NCBI GenBank assembly: GCA_946494335.1
Contig: CAMMBV010000017.1
Location: forward strand, 1 to 63,795
Direction: 5' to 3'
Origin: an uncultured Ruminococcus sp.
GTDB taxonomy: Bacteria; Bacillota; Clostridia; Lachnospirales; Lachnospiraceae
DNA: 63,795 bases
In this document: positions 13,983-23,110 of the stretch, piece by piece
Position numbering within the stretch: position 1 is the first letter of the stretch
How the letters are laid out: each line of letters opens with the position of its first letter
Notes under the pieces: model-generated
Databases searched by the model: none
Told to the model about the DNA's origin: nothing
The model's input: only the letters and a program-made list of their open reading frames with translations
Translations under genes and position numbers: made by a program

Positions 13983-15629
13983 ATGATAAAGAGAAAGTGG
14001 ATTATGAAAAGTGTTTCTGTTGCAATGATTTTTGCAATGGTTTCTTCTTTTACAGGATGTACCGGAGGGAAAGGAGAATCAGAAACAGAAGAATCAATGC
14101 AGCAAGAGACTGAAACGTCCTCTGAGGAAGAATCGGAAACTCTGGTGGTATCATATTCTGCAGATACAGGTGATCTGAATCCGCATCTGTATAACAGTCC
14201 GATGTGGGTTCAGTCCCTTGTGTATGAAGGCCTGACCCGATTTGTAAACGGAGAAGTTGTTCCGGGAATAGCGAAATCCTGGGAGATTTCGGAAGATGGG
14301 AAAACGTATACGTTTCATCTGGATGAAAATAACGTGTTCAGCGATGGTACACCGGTAAATGCAGAGATTGTAAAGAAAAATTTCGATGCGGTTCTTGCCA
14401 ATAAAGAACGGCATGAATGGATGGAAACGTATCAGGTACTGGATTCTGCTGAGGTGGTGGATGAATATACCGTTCAGCTGAATTTAAAGGCTCCGTTTTC
14501 AGGTCTGCTTCAGGAACTGGCTCTTTCACGTCCCACAAGGATTGGAGGGGAGGCGATTTTCCCGGAAGACGGCGCTACCAGCGAAAAGATTGAAGAACCG
14601 GTAGGCAGTGGTCCATGGAAACAAATTGAACATGTGGAAAGCCAATACGCCCTGTTTGAACGCAACGACAATTATCACGGTACGAAACCATCTTATAAAT
14701 ATCTGAAAGTAATGATTATTCCGGATATTAACACTGCTGCAAATTCGTTAAAGGCCGGAGAGATCGATATGATTTATGACATTGAAAGCCAGATGACAGG
14801 AGATGTTTTTAATGAACTAAAAGCGGCTGGTTTTGAAGCGGAGTTGTCAGAGCCTGTTACCACCAATATGATCCTTGTCAACACGAACAGTGGGCCGACA
14901 AAAGATTTAAATGTACGGCTTGCGTTGGAATATTGTATTGATAAAGAAAGTATTTCCGAGAATATTTACGGTGGACTTCAGCCTGTGGCAGATTATCTTA
15001 TGAATCCCAAAACGCCCTATTGTGATCTGCCTGATCTGCCTGTATATGAACATGATACGGAAAAAGCAGAGGAATTACTGGAAGAAGCAGGCTGGATTCT
15101 GGAAGAGGGAAATGACGTAAGAACGAAAGACGGGGAAGAACTCATCCTGCGTTTCCTTTACGAAGGGGACAACGATTCTGTGAAAACGATGGGTCAGGTT
15201 ATTCAGGCGGAATGTGCGGAAGTTGGAATAAAGGTTGAGATGGTTGCACAGGATGCTACAAATTATGGAAACTCCCAGAAGGAAGGGCTTTTCGAGCTTC
15301 TTCAGGCAGAGACCTGGGGCGATCCTTTCGATCCGCATTCGTATTTATCTTCTTTCCGTACTTCTTCTCATGGCGACTATGCAGCGCAGCTGGGTCTTGA
15401 AAATAAAAAAGAGATTGATGATACGATTACGAAAGCTTTAAATTCCACAGATGAAAATGAAGTTGCCAGGAGTTATGAATATGTACTGTCAACTTTGACA
15501 GAGCAGGCCGTGTATGTTCCTGTTACCTATACAACGAAAGCCTATGTATATAACAAAGATGTGGTCTCCAATGTTTCTTATAATACATACCTGGACGTTT
15601 TATATGAGGAATTTACGCTGAATAAATAA
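13983..15629 (+). CDS. Extracellular solute-binding lipoprotein, family 5 (nickel/peptide type)
   Basis: 548 residues. A signal peptide ends in the lipobox SSFTGC, so the mature protein is lipid-anchored outside the membrane. A Glu/Ser-rich linker precedes the SBP_bac_5 domain: YSADTGDLNPHLYNSPMWVQ, LVYEGLTRF, KSWEISEDGKTYTFHL and later DIESQMTGDVF, AEELLEEAGW. This class captures oligopeptides, nickel complexes or metallophores for NikBCDE/OppBCDF importers. The ligand cannot be inferred. It is the first gene of operon 2 under the palindrome-CTTGT promoter. A terminator hairpin between it and the permeases likely raises its level relative to them. Confidence 0.88.
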   Translation: MIKRKWIMKSVSVAMIFAMVSSFTGCTGGKGESETEESMQQETETSSEEESETLVVSYSADTGDLNPHLYNSPMWVQSLVYEGLTRFVNGEVVPGIAKSWEISEDGKTYTFHLDENNVFSDGTPVNAEIVKKNFDAVLANKERHEWMETYQVLDSAEVVDEYTVQLNLKAPFSGLLQELALSRPTRIGGEAIFPEDGATSEKIEEPVGSGPWKQIEHVESQYALFERNDNYHGTKPSYKYLKVMIIPDINTAANSLKAGEIDMIYDIESQMTGDVFNELKAAGFEAELSEPVTTNMILVNTNSGPTKDLNVRLALEYCIDKESISENIYGGLQPVADYLMNPKTPYCDLPDLPVYEHDTEKAEELLEEAGWILEEGNDVRTKDGEELILRFLYEGDNDSVKTMGQVIQAECAEVGIKVEMVAQDATNYGNSQKEGLFELLQAETWGDPFDPHSYLSSFRTSSHGDYAAQLGLENKKEIDDTITKALNSTDENEVARSYEYVLSTLTEQAVYVPVTYTTKAYVYNKDVVSNVSYNTYLDVLYEEFTLNK

Positions 15630-15637
15630 ACAGATTT

Positions 15638-15683
15638 AAAACAGCTCCATGCGGAAGGAATTTCATGCATAGAGCTGTTTTTT
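15638..15683 (+). terminator. Intra-operon terminator/attenuator after the binding-protein gene
   Basis: AAAACAGCTC pairs with GAGCTGTTTT, with an ATGC/GCAT extension, followed by a T-run. Partial termination here would favour the binding protein over the membrane components. Confidence 0.75.
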
Positions 15684-15704
15684 ACAGAAAGGAAGGTGTT
15701 GATT

Positions 15705-16637
15705 TTGCTGAAATATGCGATAAAGCGGCTGCTTCTTTTGATTCCCATATTATTTCTTGTATCTGTCGTTGCCTTTGGACTGGTACGGATGATGCCGGGA
15801 AGTGCGGAAATGGCTTACCTGCAGGCGGCGGGAATTCCCCCTTCAGAGGCGGCTCTTCAGAGTGCGTCACAGGAGTTAGGATTGGACCGTCCTGTTTATG
15901 TTCAGTATCTGGAATGGATCCAAAAAGCAGTGCGTCTGGACTTTGGAACTTCTTATATCAATAATAAAGAAGTGAAACTGGAACTTCTGGGGGCTTTTAA
16001 GAATACGATGCAGCTTGCCGGATGCTCAACGTTAATTATCCTGATTATCAGTATTCCCATGGGGGTACTTTCAGCGGTTCGAGTGGATAAAGAACTGGAC
16101 AACATTAATCGTATCCTTGCCTTTTTGGGCAGTTCCATGCCATCTTTCTGGCTGGGTCCGCTTTTGGTACAGCTTTTCTGTCTGAGACTGGGCTGGCTGC
16201 CGGTACAGGGGATGGGAGACTGGAAAAACCTGATTCTTCCGTCGATAACGATGGCAGTTCTCTACATTGCAACGTATTCCAGATGCCTGCGGAACAGCTT
16301 GCTGGAAAATATAAATAAACGTTTTGTGACTTACAGCAGGGCCAGGGGTATACCGGAGAAAAAGATTGTAATGAATCATGTACTGAGGACTTCTTTGATT
16401 CCGGCGGTAACGACTTTTGGAGTAAACTTCGGTCATATGATGGCAGGGACAGCCGTTGTGGAAGTATTGTTTTCATGGCCGGGCCTGGGACGGCTGTGTG
16501 TATCGTCTGTGGGCTCCAGAGACTTTCCCATGATTCAGGGATATATTGTGGTGATGGCACTTGTTTTTATACTGGTGAATCTGATTACTGATTTGATTAC
16601 AGTGGCGTTGGATCCGAGAATGAGGGAGAGTTTGTGA
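15705..16637 (+). CDS. ABC importer permease 1 (NikB/DppB type)
   Basis: About 310 residues beginning MLKYAIKRLLLLIPILFLVS, the standard N-terminal helix of NikB/DppB permeases. Six membrane helices are visible, and the cytoplasmic coupling loop carries the EAA-like motif YSRARGIPEKKIVMNHVLRT. Start TTG 15705 is chosen because GGAAGG lies 8 nt upstream and the protein then begins as in homologues; GTG 15696 would sit on the ribosome site. It forms the heterodimeric channel with the next gene (1-nt gap). Confidence 0.86.
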   Translation: MLKYAIKRLLLLIPILFLVSVVAFGLVRMMPGSAEMAYLQAAGIPPSEAALQSASQELGLDRPVYVQYLEWIQKAVRLDFGTSYINNKEVKLELLGAFKNTMQLAGCSTLIILIISIPMGVLSAVRVDKELDNINRILAFLGSSMPSFWLGPLLVQLFCLRLGWLPVQGMGDWKNLILPSITMAVLYIATYSRCLRNSLLENINKRFVTYSRARGIPEKKIVMNHVLRTSLIPAVTTFGVNFGHMMAGTAVVEVLFSWPGLGRLCVSSVGSRDFPMIQGYIVVMALVFILVNLITDLITVALDPRMRESL

Positions 16638-16638
16638 G

Positions 16639-17472
16639 ATGAATCTGAAGAAATTTTTTAAAAAGCTGATGAAACGTAAAATGACGGTTTTTTTCGGGGT
16701 AATTATCCTGGTAATTGTATTGGCGGGTATACTGGCTCCATTGATTGCGCCCCATGATCCTCTGGAGCAAAATCTGGAATTGAAGTTTTCTATGCCGTCG
16801 GCGGAATACCCCATGGGGACAGATCATCTGGGGCGGTGTATTTTTTCCAGAGTACTGTTTGCAACGAGAACCACTTTGGGATTTTCCATGCTTTGTACGG
16901 TTCTGGCTGCTGTAATCGGTATTACTTTAGGAATTATTGCCGGTTACAAGGGCGGTGTGACAGACACAATAATCATGCGGCTTTGCGACGTTTTATATGC
17001 GTTTCCAGGGATTGTACTGGTAATGGCAATTGTCGGAGTGATTGGAGTAGGAATTTTTAATATCATCATTGCTATGCTTATTCTTCAGTGGCTGTGGTAT
17101 GCCAGGGTTTCAAGAAATCTGGCTGCCAGTGAGAAGGTGCGAAGCTATGTGGCGGCAGCCAGACTTTGTGGAGCGTCCGACTGGAAAATCATATTCCGGC
17201 ATATTCTGCCGAATATTATTCCCAATATGCTGGCTATTTTTACAGTGGATTTTGGGCATACGATCATGTCTATTTCCGGATATTCTTTTTTGGGTCTGGG
17301 CGTACAGGCGCCGCAGGCAGAGTGGGGGGCCATGATTAACGAAGGCAGGAATTATATTAATGCAGATCCCTGGATGATGTTCTGGCCCGGAATCATGATT
17401 TTGCTGGTAGTAGTGTCTGTCAATATCATTGGCGACCATATGAGAGACGCACTGGATGGGCAGAGTAGCTAG
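16639..17472 (+). CDS. ABC importer permease 2 (NikC/DppC type)
   Basis: 277 residues. A Lys/Arg-rich start leads to helix 1 (VFFGVIILVIVLAGILAPLIA), then the periplasmic signature PHDPLEQN and MGTDHLGRCIFSRVLFATRT, diagnostic of DppC/NikC permeases (OppC_N plus BPD_transp_1). The coupling loop reads AAARLCGASDWKIIFRHILPN. It ends DHMRDALDG as in the family. It partners the permease at 15705 and couples to the two ATPases downstream. Confidence 0.88.
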   Translation: MNLKKFFKKLMKRKMTVFFGVIILVIVLAGILAPLIAPHDPLEQNLELKFSMPSAEYPMGTDHLGRCIFSRVLFATRTTLGFSMLCTVLAAVIGITLGIIAGYKGGVTDTIIMRLCDVLYAFPGIVLVMAIVGVIGVGIFNIIIAMLILQWLWYARVSRNLAASEKVRSYVAAARLCGASDWKIIFRHILPNIIPNMLAIFTVDFGHTIMSISGYSFLGLGVQAPQAEWGAMINEGRNYINADPWMMFWPGIMILLVVVSVNIIGDHMRDALDGQSS

Positions 17473-17494
17473 GAGAAACGGAAAGGAAAATGAA

Positions 17495-18484
17495 ATGGAA
17501 AATATACTGGAAGTAGAAAATCTGCAGATCTTTCTGAAAAAAAACCGGCAAAAGATCAATGCGGTGGATCAGGTTACATTCGGAATTGAAAAGGGCAGAA
17601 CTCTCGGAATAATAGGAGAAAGCGGAAGTGGAAAATCCCTGACCTGTATGGCTGTCATGGGACTGTTGGACAGAAAAATGTGGCAGTTTGAGGGAAATGT
17701 AAGCTTGCAGGGAAAAAAACTGGACATTACAAAAAGAAAGCAGATGTCTCAGATCTGTGGAAATCGTATGGCGCTGATTATGCAGAATCCTATGAGTGCT
17801 TTTAATCCGGTTATTACCATAGGTCAGCATTTCTATGAAACGCTGGGAAAACCGGGGCTTCCAAAAACAGGAAAAGAACAGATGAAAAAAATTGCGGTGG
17901 AATTACTGGAAAAAATGTATATCCGGGATCCGGAATCGGTTTTGCGTTCCTATGCCTTTCAATTGTCCGGAGGAATGCTGCAAAGGATTATGATTGCACT
18001 GGCGTTGGCCGTGCAGCCGGATCTTTTGATTGCGGATGAACCGACCACGGCGTTAGATCTGTCGGTGCAAAATGAGATTGTCAAAATATTAAAAGAACTG
18101 CAAAGAAAGTATGGGATGTCTATTTTAATCGTTTCCCATGATTTGGGCGTGATAAAGGAGCTGGCGGATGAGGTGGCTGTGATGTATGCCGGGAATATTG
18201 TAGAAAAGGGATCGGCGAAAGAAATTCTTTTGAATCCATCTCATCCGTACAGTAAAGGTTTGTTCTGCTCGCGCCCTGCATTTTCAAAAGAACGGCTTAC
18301 TGTTATGGAAGGCCAGCCGCCGGTGCTGGAGGAAAGAGGGAGCGGCTGCGGCTTCTATCCAAGATGCCCGGAAAAATGCGAAGCTTGTAAAGCTTACTTC
18401 CCAGATGCATGCACCGTTGACAGAAAACACCAGATAAAATGTTTGAAGAGGGGAGGAGATGTGAATGGAATTGCTGGAAGTTGA
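17495..18484 (+). CDS. ABC importer ATPase 1 (NikD/DppD type)
   Basis: About 329 residues. Walker A GESGSGKSLTCMAVMGL, Q-loop IMQNPMSAFNP, signature LSGGMLQRIMIALAL, Walker B LLIADEPTTALD, switch LIVSHDLG. The C-terminal oligopeptide/nickel extension carries a Cys-rich segment, CGFYPRCPEKCEACKAYFPD, typical of Dpp/Nik ATPases that may bind an iron-sulfur cluster. ATG 17495 follows AAAGGAAA; the longer frame overlaps the permease without a good site. It overlaps the next ATPase by 20 nt. Confidence 0.86.
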   Translation: MENILEVENLQIFLKKNRQKINAVDQVTFGIEKGRTLGIIGESGSGKSLTCMAVMGLLDRKMWQFEGNVSLQGKKLDITKRKQMSQICGNRMALIMQNPMSAFNPVITIGQHFYETLGKPGLPKTGKEQMKKIAVELLEKMYIRDPESVLRSYAFQLSGGMLQRIMIALALAVQPDLLIADEPTTALDLSVQNEIVKILKELQRKYGMSILIVSHDLGVIKELADEVAVMYAGNIVEKGSAKEILLNPSHPYSKGLFCSRPAFSKERLTVMEGQPPVLEERGSGCGFYPRCPEKCEACKAYFPDACTVDRKHQIKCLKRGGDVNGIAGS

Positions 18485-19430
18485 TCAGGCAGAAAAATCT
18501 TACAACATTCGAAAATTCGGAAATTCTTATCGGTTGATGGCTGTAAATGATGTCAGCTTTTCCCTGAAAAAAGGAAGCTGTGTGGGACTTGTCGGTGAAA
18601 GCGGGTGTGGAAAAAGCACGCTTGGAAGACTGATAACAGGATTGGAAAAGCCAACAAAAGGCCAGGTACGCTTTTTGGGGGAGTCCGTGTATTCTGCCAC
18701 AAAGAGGGGAAGAAAACTCCCATTTGCAGGAAAAATTCAGATGGTTTTTCAGGATAGCTATGATGCAGTAAATCCTCGATACACGGCGGAACAGATTGTG
18801 GAGGAGCCATTAAGAAATTTAATGCATCTGTCTGTGAAAGAACGAAAAATGAAGGTCTCGGAACTGCTGAGAAAGGTGGGTATACCGGACAGTGAAAAGA
18901 ATAAATATGCAATGGAATTCAGCGGAGGACAGCTGCAAAGGGTATGTATAGCAAGAGCGCTTGCCTGCGAACCGCAGCTGCTTGTTCTGGATGAACCATT
19001 GAGCAGCCTGGATGTTTCGGTTCAGGCTCAGATTCTGAATCTTCTTGGAGACATAAAGGATGAAGGGAATCTTTCCTATCTGCTGATATCCCATGACCTT
19101 GAGGCAATATATTATCTTGCTGATTCGATCATTGTTATGTATGGCGGACAGATTATGGAGCAGATCGATGATATCTCTCTTTTTTATGAAATGAAACATC
19201 CGTATACTAAAATGCTTTTGTCTTCTATACCGTCATATAGAAATCAGGAAGAAAAATCTGAAACAGCGGAAAGTATCTGGATGGATCTGGGAGTACAGAA
19301 GGAAGGATATACAGGCTGTCCCTATTACGGCAGATGCCCGGAAGGAAAAGAAGTATGTAAGCAGAAAAGGCCGGAAATACGGAAGATCCGTAAAGGGCAA
19401 ACGGTGGCATGTCATATGATCGATGATTAA
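18465..19430 (+). CDS. ABC importer ATPase 2 (NikE/DppF type)
   Basis: 321 residues. Walker A GESGCGKSTLGRLITGL, Q-loop MVFQDSYDAVNPR, signature FSGGQLQRVCIARAL, Walker B LLVLDEPLSSLD, switch LISHDLE. A C-terminal Cys motif TGCPYYGRCPEGKEVCKQ matches the oligopeptide/dipeptide ATPase C-terminal domain. The ribosome site is GGGGAGGAG. With the previous ATPase it powers the operon 2 importer. A 20-nt gap separates it from the exporter-type pair. Confidence 0.87.
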   Translation: MELLEVDQAEKSYNIRKFGNSYRLMAVNDVSFSLKKGSCVGLVGESGCGKSTLGRLITGLEKPTKGQVRFLGESVYSATKRGRKLPFAGKIQMVFQDSYDAVNPRYTAEQIVEEPLRNLMHLSVKERKMKVSELLRKVGIPDSEKNKYAMEFSGGQLQRVCIARALACEPQLLVLDEPLSSLDVSVQAQILNLLGDIKDEGNLSYLLISHDLEAIYYLADSIIVMYGGQIMEQIDDISLFYEMKHPYTKMLLSSIPSYRNQEEKSETAESIWMDLGVQKEGYTGCPYYGRCPEGKEVCKQKRPEIRKIRKGQTVACHMIDD

Positions 19431-19450
19431 TCGGAGAAGGGAAACTATCT

Positions 19451-21190
19451 ATGAAACACTATTTACAGGTTGCAAAATTTACTCTATTGATAAAGAAAGA
19501 GCTATTCATAAGGATATTACTGGGGCTGTCTGTCACTGCTTCTTATGTGGGTCAGGCCATTTGTCTTGCCCGGGGCACTTCTCTGGTTTTTAGGCGCACT
19601 TCTTTCAGAGAGGCAGCCGTCTGGTATATTGGCGTGGCCTGTCTGATTTTAATCCGGGCGATGCTGACCTGCTTTCTGGAAGGATATACAAAACAGACGG
19701 CAGGAAAAGTAAAAACGATTCTCAGGGAAAGAATGATCGAAAAATTATTATTGCTTGGACCTGCTTATCAGGCAGATAAAAGATCCGGAAAATTGCAGTC
19801 ACTGATTACAGATGGTGTGGAATATCTGGAGCCTTATCTGGTAAATTATATTCCGCAGATTTTTGTAGTAGCTTTTTCCGTCATTCCAATGGTGATTTAT
19901 ATTTTGCAGTTGAATTGGATATCAGGCTTGATTTTAGTCATTGCTGTGGTTCTTGCAATTGTGGTTCCACATATCATGATGCCATTTACCAGCAAAGCAA
20001 GTATTGGCTATTGGAGAGAATATGCTGTTTTAAATGCTCAGTACGTAGATACCATGCAGGGGATGAATACGCTGAAATTATTTGCAGCGGACGGATATAA
20101 AGGCGAGGAATTGCACAGAGACAGTGAAAATTTTAGAAAAAGGCAGATCACCAATACAAGAAACTCTCTTTTTTCTTCCGCAGCAATTACTATGATGATG
20201 GCCATTGGAACATCCGTTACTGCCTGTGTGGCAGCTTATGCATGTAATGACGACCGCTTATCATATGCTGCGCTATTAAATATCATGTTTCTGGTGATCG
20301 AATGTATACGGCCCATTGGAGAAATGAACAATGCCTGGCACTCCAGTTATCTGGGATTATCTGTCTCCAATGAATTTCTGGAAATCATGGGTGAGCCTGT
20401 GATTATTCAATCCCCGCTATCTCCGGAACATCTGGATAACAGTAAGGAGCTTCCTACAATTGCCTTCCATAATGTAAGTTTTCAATATAATAACAAACGG
20501 GAAAAGGCGCTGGATCAGGTTTCTTTCCGGATTCAGGGCGGAAATACGGCTGCTTTTGTGGGAAGATCCGGGGCCGGAAAATCTACTCTGGTAAATTTAC
20601 TTCTTCGCTTTTACGATGCCGATCAGGGAACGATAACCATTGACGGAAGGGATATTCGGGACATAGACTTGCAGGAATTGCGCAGTTATATATCCGTTGT
20701 ATTTCAGAATACATATTTGTTTTATGGGACAATTAAAGAAAATATCCGTATGGCAAGACCGGAAGCGAGCGATGAGGAGGTATATGAGGCTGCCCGGGCA
20801 GCACACGCTCATGAGTTTATAACGCAGCTGGAAAAAGGATATGAAACAATTGTGGGAGAGCGGGGGTTAAACCTGTCGGGAGGACAGCGGCAGAGGATTG
20901 CCATTGCAAGAGCAGTCTTGAAAAAAGCGCCTGTTCTTATTCTGGATGAGGCTACCTCCAGCGTAGATGTGGCCACGGAAAGTCTGATTCAGGAGACTTT
21001 GAAGGAATTGAAGGGGAATTATACGACTATAGTAATTGCCCATCGGTTGTCTACTATACAGTATGCGGAAACGATTTATGTGCTGGAGAATGGAAAATTA
21101 AAAGAAAAAGGCAGCCATGAACAGCTGCTTGCAGAAAAAGGAGCCTATCTGTCGCTGGTGGAGGCGCAGAAGAAAGGGATATACTCATGA
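19451..21190 (+). CDS. Half-size ABC transporter (YbtP/MDR-like), subunit 1
   Basis: 579 residues: an exporter-fold membrane domain (about 1-330) followed by a nucleotide-binding domain. Walker A is GRSGAGKST (about 371-379), signature LSGGQRQRIAIARA, Walker B VLILDEATSSVD, H-loop IAHRLSTI. It overlaps its partner by 4 nt (ATGA), so the two form a heterodimer. Pairs of this fold in metallophore operons (YbtP/YbtQ, IrtAB) import siderophores despite the exporter fold; others export. Being in the same operon as a nickel/peptide importer favours a role with the same ligand (inference). Confidence 0.85.
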   Translation: MKHYLQVAKFTLLIKKELFIRILLGLSVTASYVGQAICLARGTSLVFRRTSFREAAVWYIGVACLILIRAMLTCFLEGYTKQTAGKVKTILRERMIEKLLLLGPAYQADKRSGKLQSLITDGVEYLEPYLVNYIPQIFVVAFSVIPMVIYILQLNWISGLILVIAVVLAIVVPHIMMPFTSKASIGYWREYAVLNAQYVDTMQGMNTLKLFAADGYKGEELHRDSENFRKRQITNTRNSLFSSAAITMMMAIGTSVTACVAAYACNDDRLSYAALLNIMFLVIECIRPIGEMNNAWHSSYLGLSVSNEFLEIMGEPVIIQSPLSPEHLDNSKELPTIAFHNVSFQYNNKREKALDQVSFRIQGGNTAAFVGRSGAGKSTLVNLLLRFYDADQGTITIDGRDIRDIDLQELRSYISVVFQNTYLFYGTIKENIRMARPEASDEEVYEAARAAHAHEFITQLEKGYETIVGERGLNLSGGQRQRIAIARAVLKKAPVLILDEATSSVDVATESLIQETLKELKGNYTTIVIAHRLSTIQYAETIYVLENGKLKEKGSHEQLLAEKGAYLSLVEAQKKGIYS

Positions 21191-22899
21191 AGGGTGTTAG
21201 GTATCTGATACGACAGATAAAGCCATATCGTTGGAAAATAATTTCAGCGATTTTATCTGGTATATTAAAAGAATTTTTTGTGATTGCAGCGGTTGCCGTA
21301 TGCGCTTATATGGCGGCGCTGCTTGCTGGCGGTACTCATTTTTCCGGTTCTCTCTTTTTGGGGATCATTATTGCCGCTGTGGCGGGGAGAACTGTGTTTA
21401 CGTATCTTGAAAGTTATCTGTCCCATGATGTCGCCTACCATATACTGGTGGATTTTCGTGTAAAATTGTACCAGGCATTTGTGAAAATATGTCCTGATAT
21501 TCTGCTGCGCCACCGCTCCGGACAGATTTCAACGACGCTGATGAATGATGTGGAAGTATTGGAGTGGTTTTATGCCCATACTGCCGGATATGTGGTTGTT
21601 GATCTGGCGCTGGTGGGAGTTGTCGCGGGATTTTTGGGATGGCTGCACTGGTCCCTGGGAGTGATTCTGCTTTTGTGCGTCGTACTCATACTGACAGTTC
21701 CTTTCTTCATGAAAGGGAAAGCAGATCGCCAGGGTGCAGAGAGCAGATTCCGCCTTGGAGAGGCCAACTCTGTGACGCTGGAAGGGATCAATGGTATGAA
21801 TGAACTGCTGACTTTGAATGCCGTGGAACAATACCAGAAAAAAAACCGTTCTTTTATGGATGCATTGACTAAGATACAGGTGCAATATGCAAGGCGAATG
21901 GGAAAGGAGGGTGGGATGCTGCAGGCAGTATCCGGATTTTCAGCCGTTCTGATTAATCTTTATGCAGTCTGGCTGGTGTTTCACGGTGAACTTACCATGG
22001 AATGGTTTGCGGTAATAGGAACAACAATCTGGCTGGTATTTTCTCCCGTTTTGGAGCTGTGCAGTATGGCAAGAAATTTTGGTGTTATTTTTGCGGCATC
22101 CGACCGGATCAGTAAAATTCTCCAGACGCCGCCTGTGGTTGAAAAAGAAGGCAGTAAACCGCTTGCCCCCGGGACAAAAATGGACGTTGTTTTTGAACAC
22201 GTTTCCTACAGATATGCCGGAACAGATACGGATGTATTAAGAGATGTCTCCTTCCAGGTCAGGGGAGGAAGTGTAACGGCGCTGGCGGGAGAGTCCGGTG
22301 CGGGAAAAACTACGTGCATGCATTTGCTTGGCCGGATGTGGGATGTAAAAGAAGGAAGTATTAAAATTGACAGCACGGATATCCGGGAAATTAAAACAGA
22401 TGATTTACATCGTCTGATATCTTTTGTCCCGCAGGATATTTATCTCTTTAATATATCGATGAGAGATAATATCTGTCTGGGACGTCCGAATGCTTCGGAG
22501 GAGGAAATCATCAATGCCGCCAAAATGGCAAAAATCCACGATTTTATCTGTGGGCTGCCGGAGGGGTATAATACGATAGCCGGAGAACGTGGGATACAAA
22601 TGTCAGGAGGACAGCGTCAGAGGGTTGCAATTGCAAGGGCATTGTTGATGGATACTCCTGTTCTGGTAATGGATGAAGCAGTTTCCAGTCTTGATACAAA
22701 GACAGATCTGGAAATCCAAAAAACAATACGCAGTCTGAGAAAGGAAAAGACATTAATTTTGGTTGCACACCGTCTGTCTACGATCATGGAAGCGGACAAT
22801 ATTATCGTAATGAAAAACGGAAAGGTAATACAGGAAGGAACGCACGATGCACTGGTAAATGTCCCGGGATATTACCGGGAATTGATCAGAGCACAATGA
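21187..22899 (+). CDS. Half-size ABC transporter (YbtQ/MDR-like), subunit 2
   Basis: 570 residues. An N-terminal six-helix exporter-type domain is followed by an ATPase: Walker A GESGAGKTT (about 367-375), signature MSGGQRQRVAIARA, Walker B VLVMDEAVSSLD and H-loop VAHRLST. The D-loop region has Val-Ser-Ser in place of the usual Thr/Pro-Ser. Translation is coupled to subunit 1. A weak TACAC/GTGTA-CTTTTT hairpin (22904-22925) follows, then the promoter of operon 3. Direction of transport cannot be read from the sequence. Confidence 0.85.
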   Translation: MKGVRYLIRQIKPYRWKIISAILSGILKEFFVIAAVAVCAYMAALLAGGTHFSGSLFLGIIIAAVAGRTVFTYLESYLSHDVAYHILVDFRVKLYQAFVKICPDILLRHRSGQISTTLMNDVEVLEWFYAHTAGYVVVDLALVGVVAGFLGWLHWSLGVILLLCVVLILTVPFFMKGKADRQGAESRFRLGEANSVTLEGINGMNELLTLNAVEQYQKKNRSFMDALTKIQVQYARRMGKEGGMLQAVSGFSAVLINLYAVWLVFHGELTMEWFAVIGTTIWLVFSPVLELCSMARNFGVIFAASDRISKILQTPPVVEKEGSKPLAPGTKMDVVFEHVSYRYAGTDTDVLRDVSFQVRGGSVTALAGESGAGKTTCMHLLGRMWDVKEGSIKIDSTDIREIKTDDLHRLISFVPQDIYLFNISMRDNICLGRPNASEEEIINAAKMAKIHDFICGLPEGYNTIAGERGIQMSGGQRQRVAIARALLMDTPVLVMDEAVSSLDTKTDLEIQKTIRSLRKEKTLILVAHRLSTIMEADNIIVMKNGKVIQEGTHDALVNVPGYYRELIRAQ

Positions 22900-22940
22900 G
22901 GATACACGCCGTGTACTTTTTATAAAAACAAGCAAAAAAT

Positions 22941-22984
22941 AACCCCCGGGGCGGCTTGTGGCAGAAAAAAGGGAAAGATATAAT
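22941..22984 (+). promoter_or_regulatory. Palindrome-CTTGT promoter, copy 3 (operon 3)
   Basis: AACCCCCGGGGCGGCTTGT at 22941-22959; -35 TTGTGG (22956-22961), a 17-nt spacer, perfect -10 TATAAT (22979-22984). The consensus over the three copies is A[A/T]CCCC-N4-G[G/C]GG-CTTGT. The leader to the first gene is about 120 nt and contains TATAGTTTATAGAAG near 23015. Confidence 0.72.
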
Positions 22985-23110
22985 ATAAACATAAATTCAC
23001 TCGAATACCTTCTATAGTTTATAGAAGAGAAACAAATTATGTCACAGGATTAAGAGGCATTGAAGGAGAAATTTTACAATGCTTCTTTTCCTCTGATTAG
23101 AGGAATGAAT

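Noticed and set aside
9938-22984. Palindrome-CTTGT modules as MerR-type promoters
   Set aside because: MerR operators lie between -35 and -10 with a 19-20 nt spacer; here the palindrome is upstream of the -35 and spacers are 16-17 nt.
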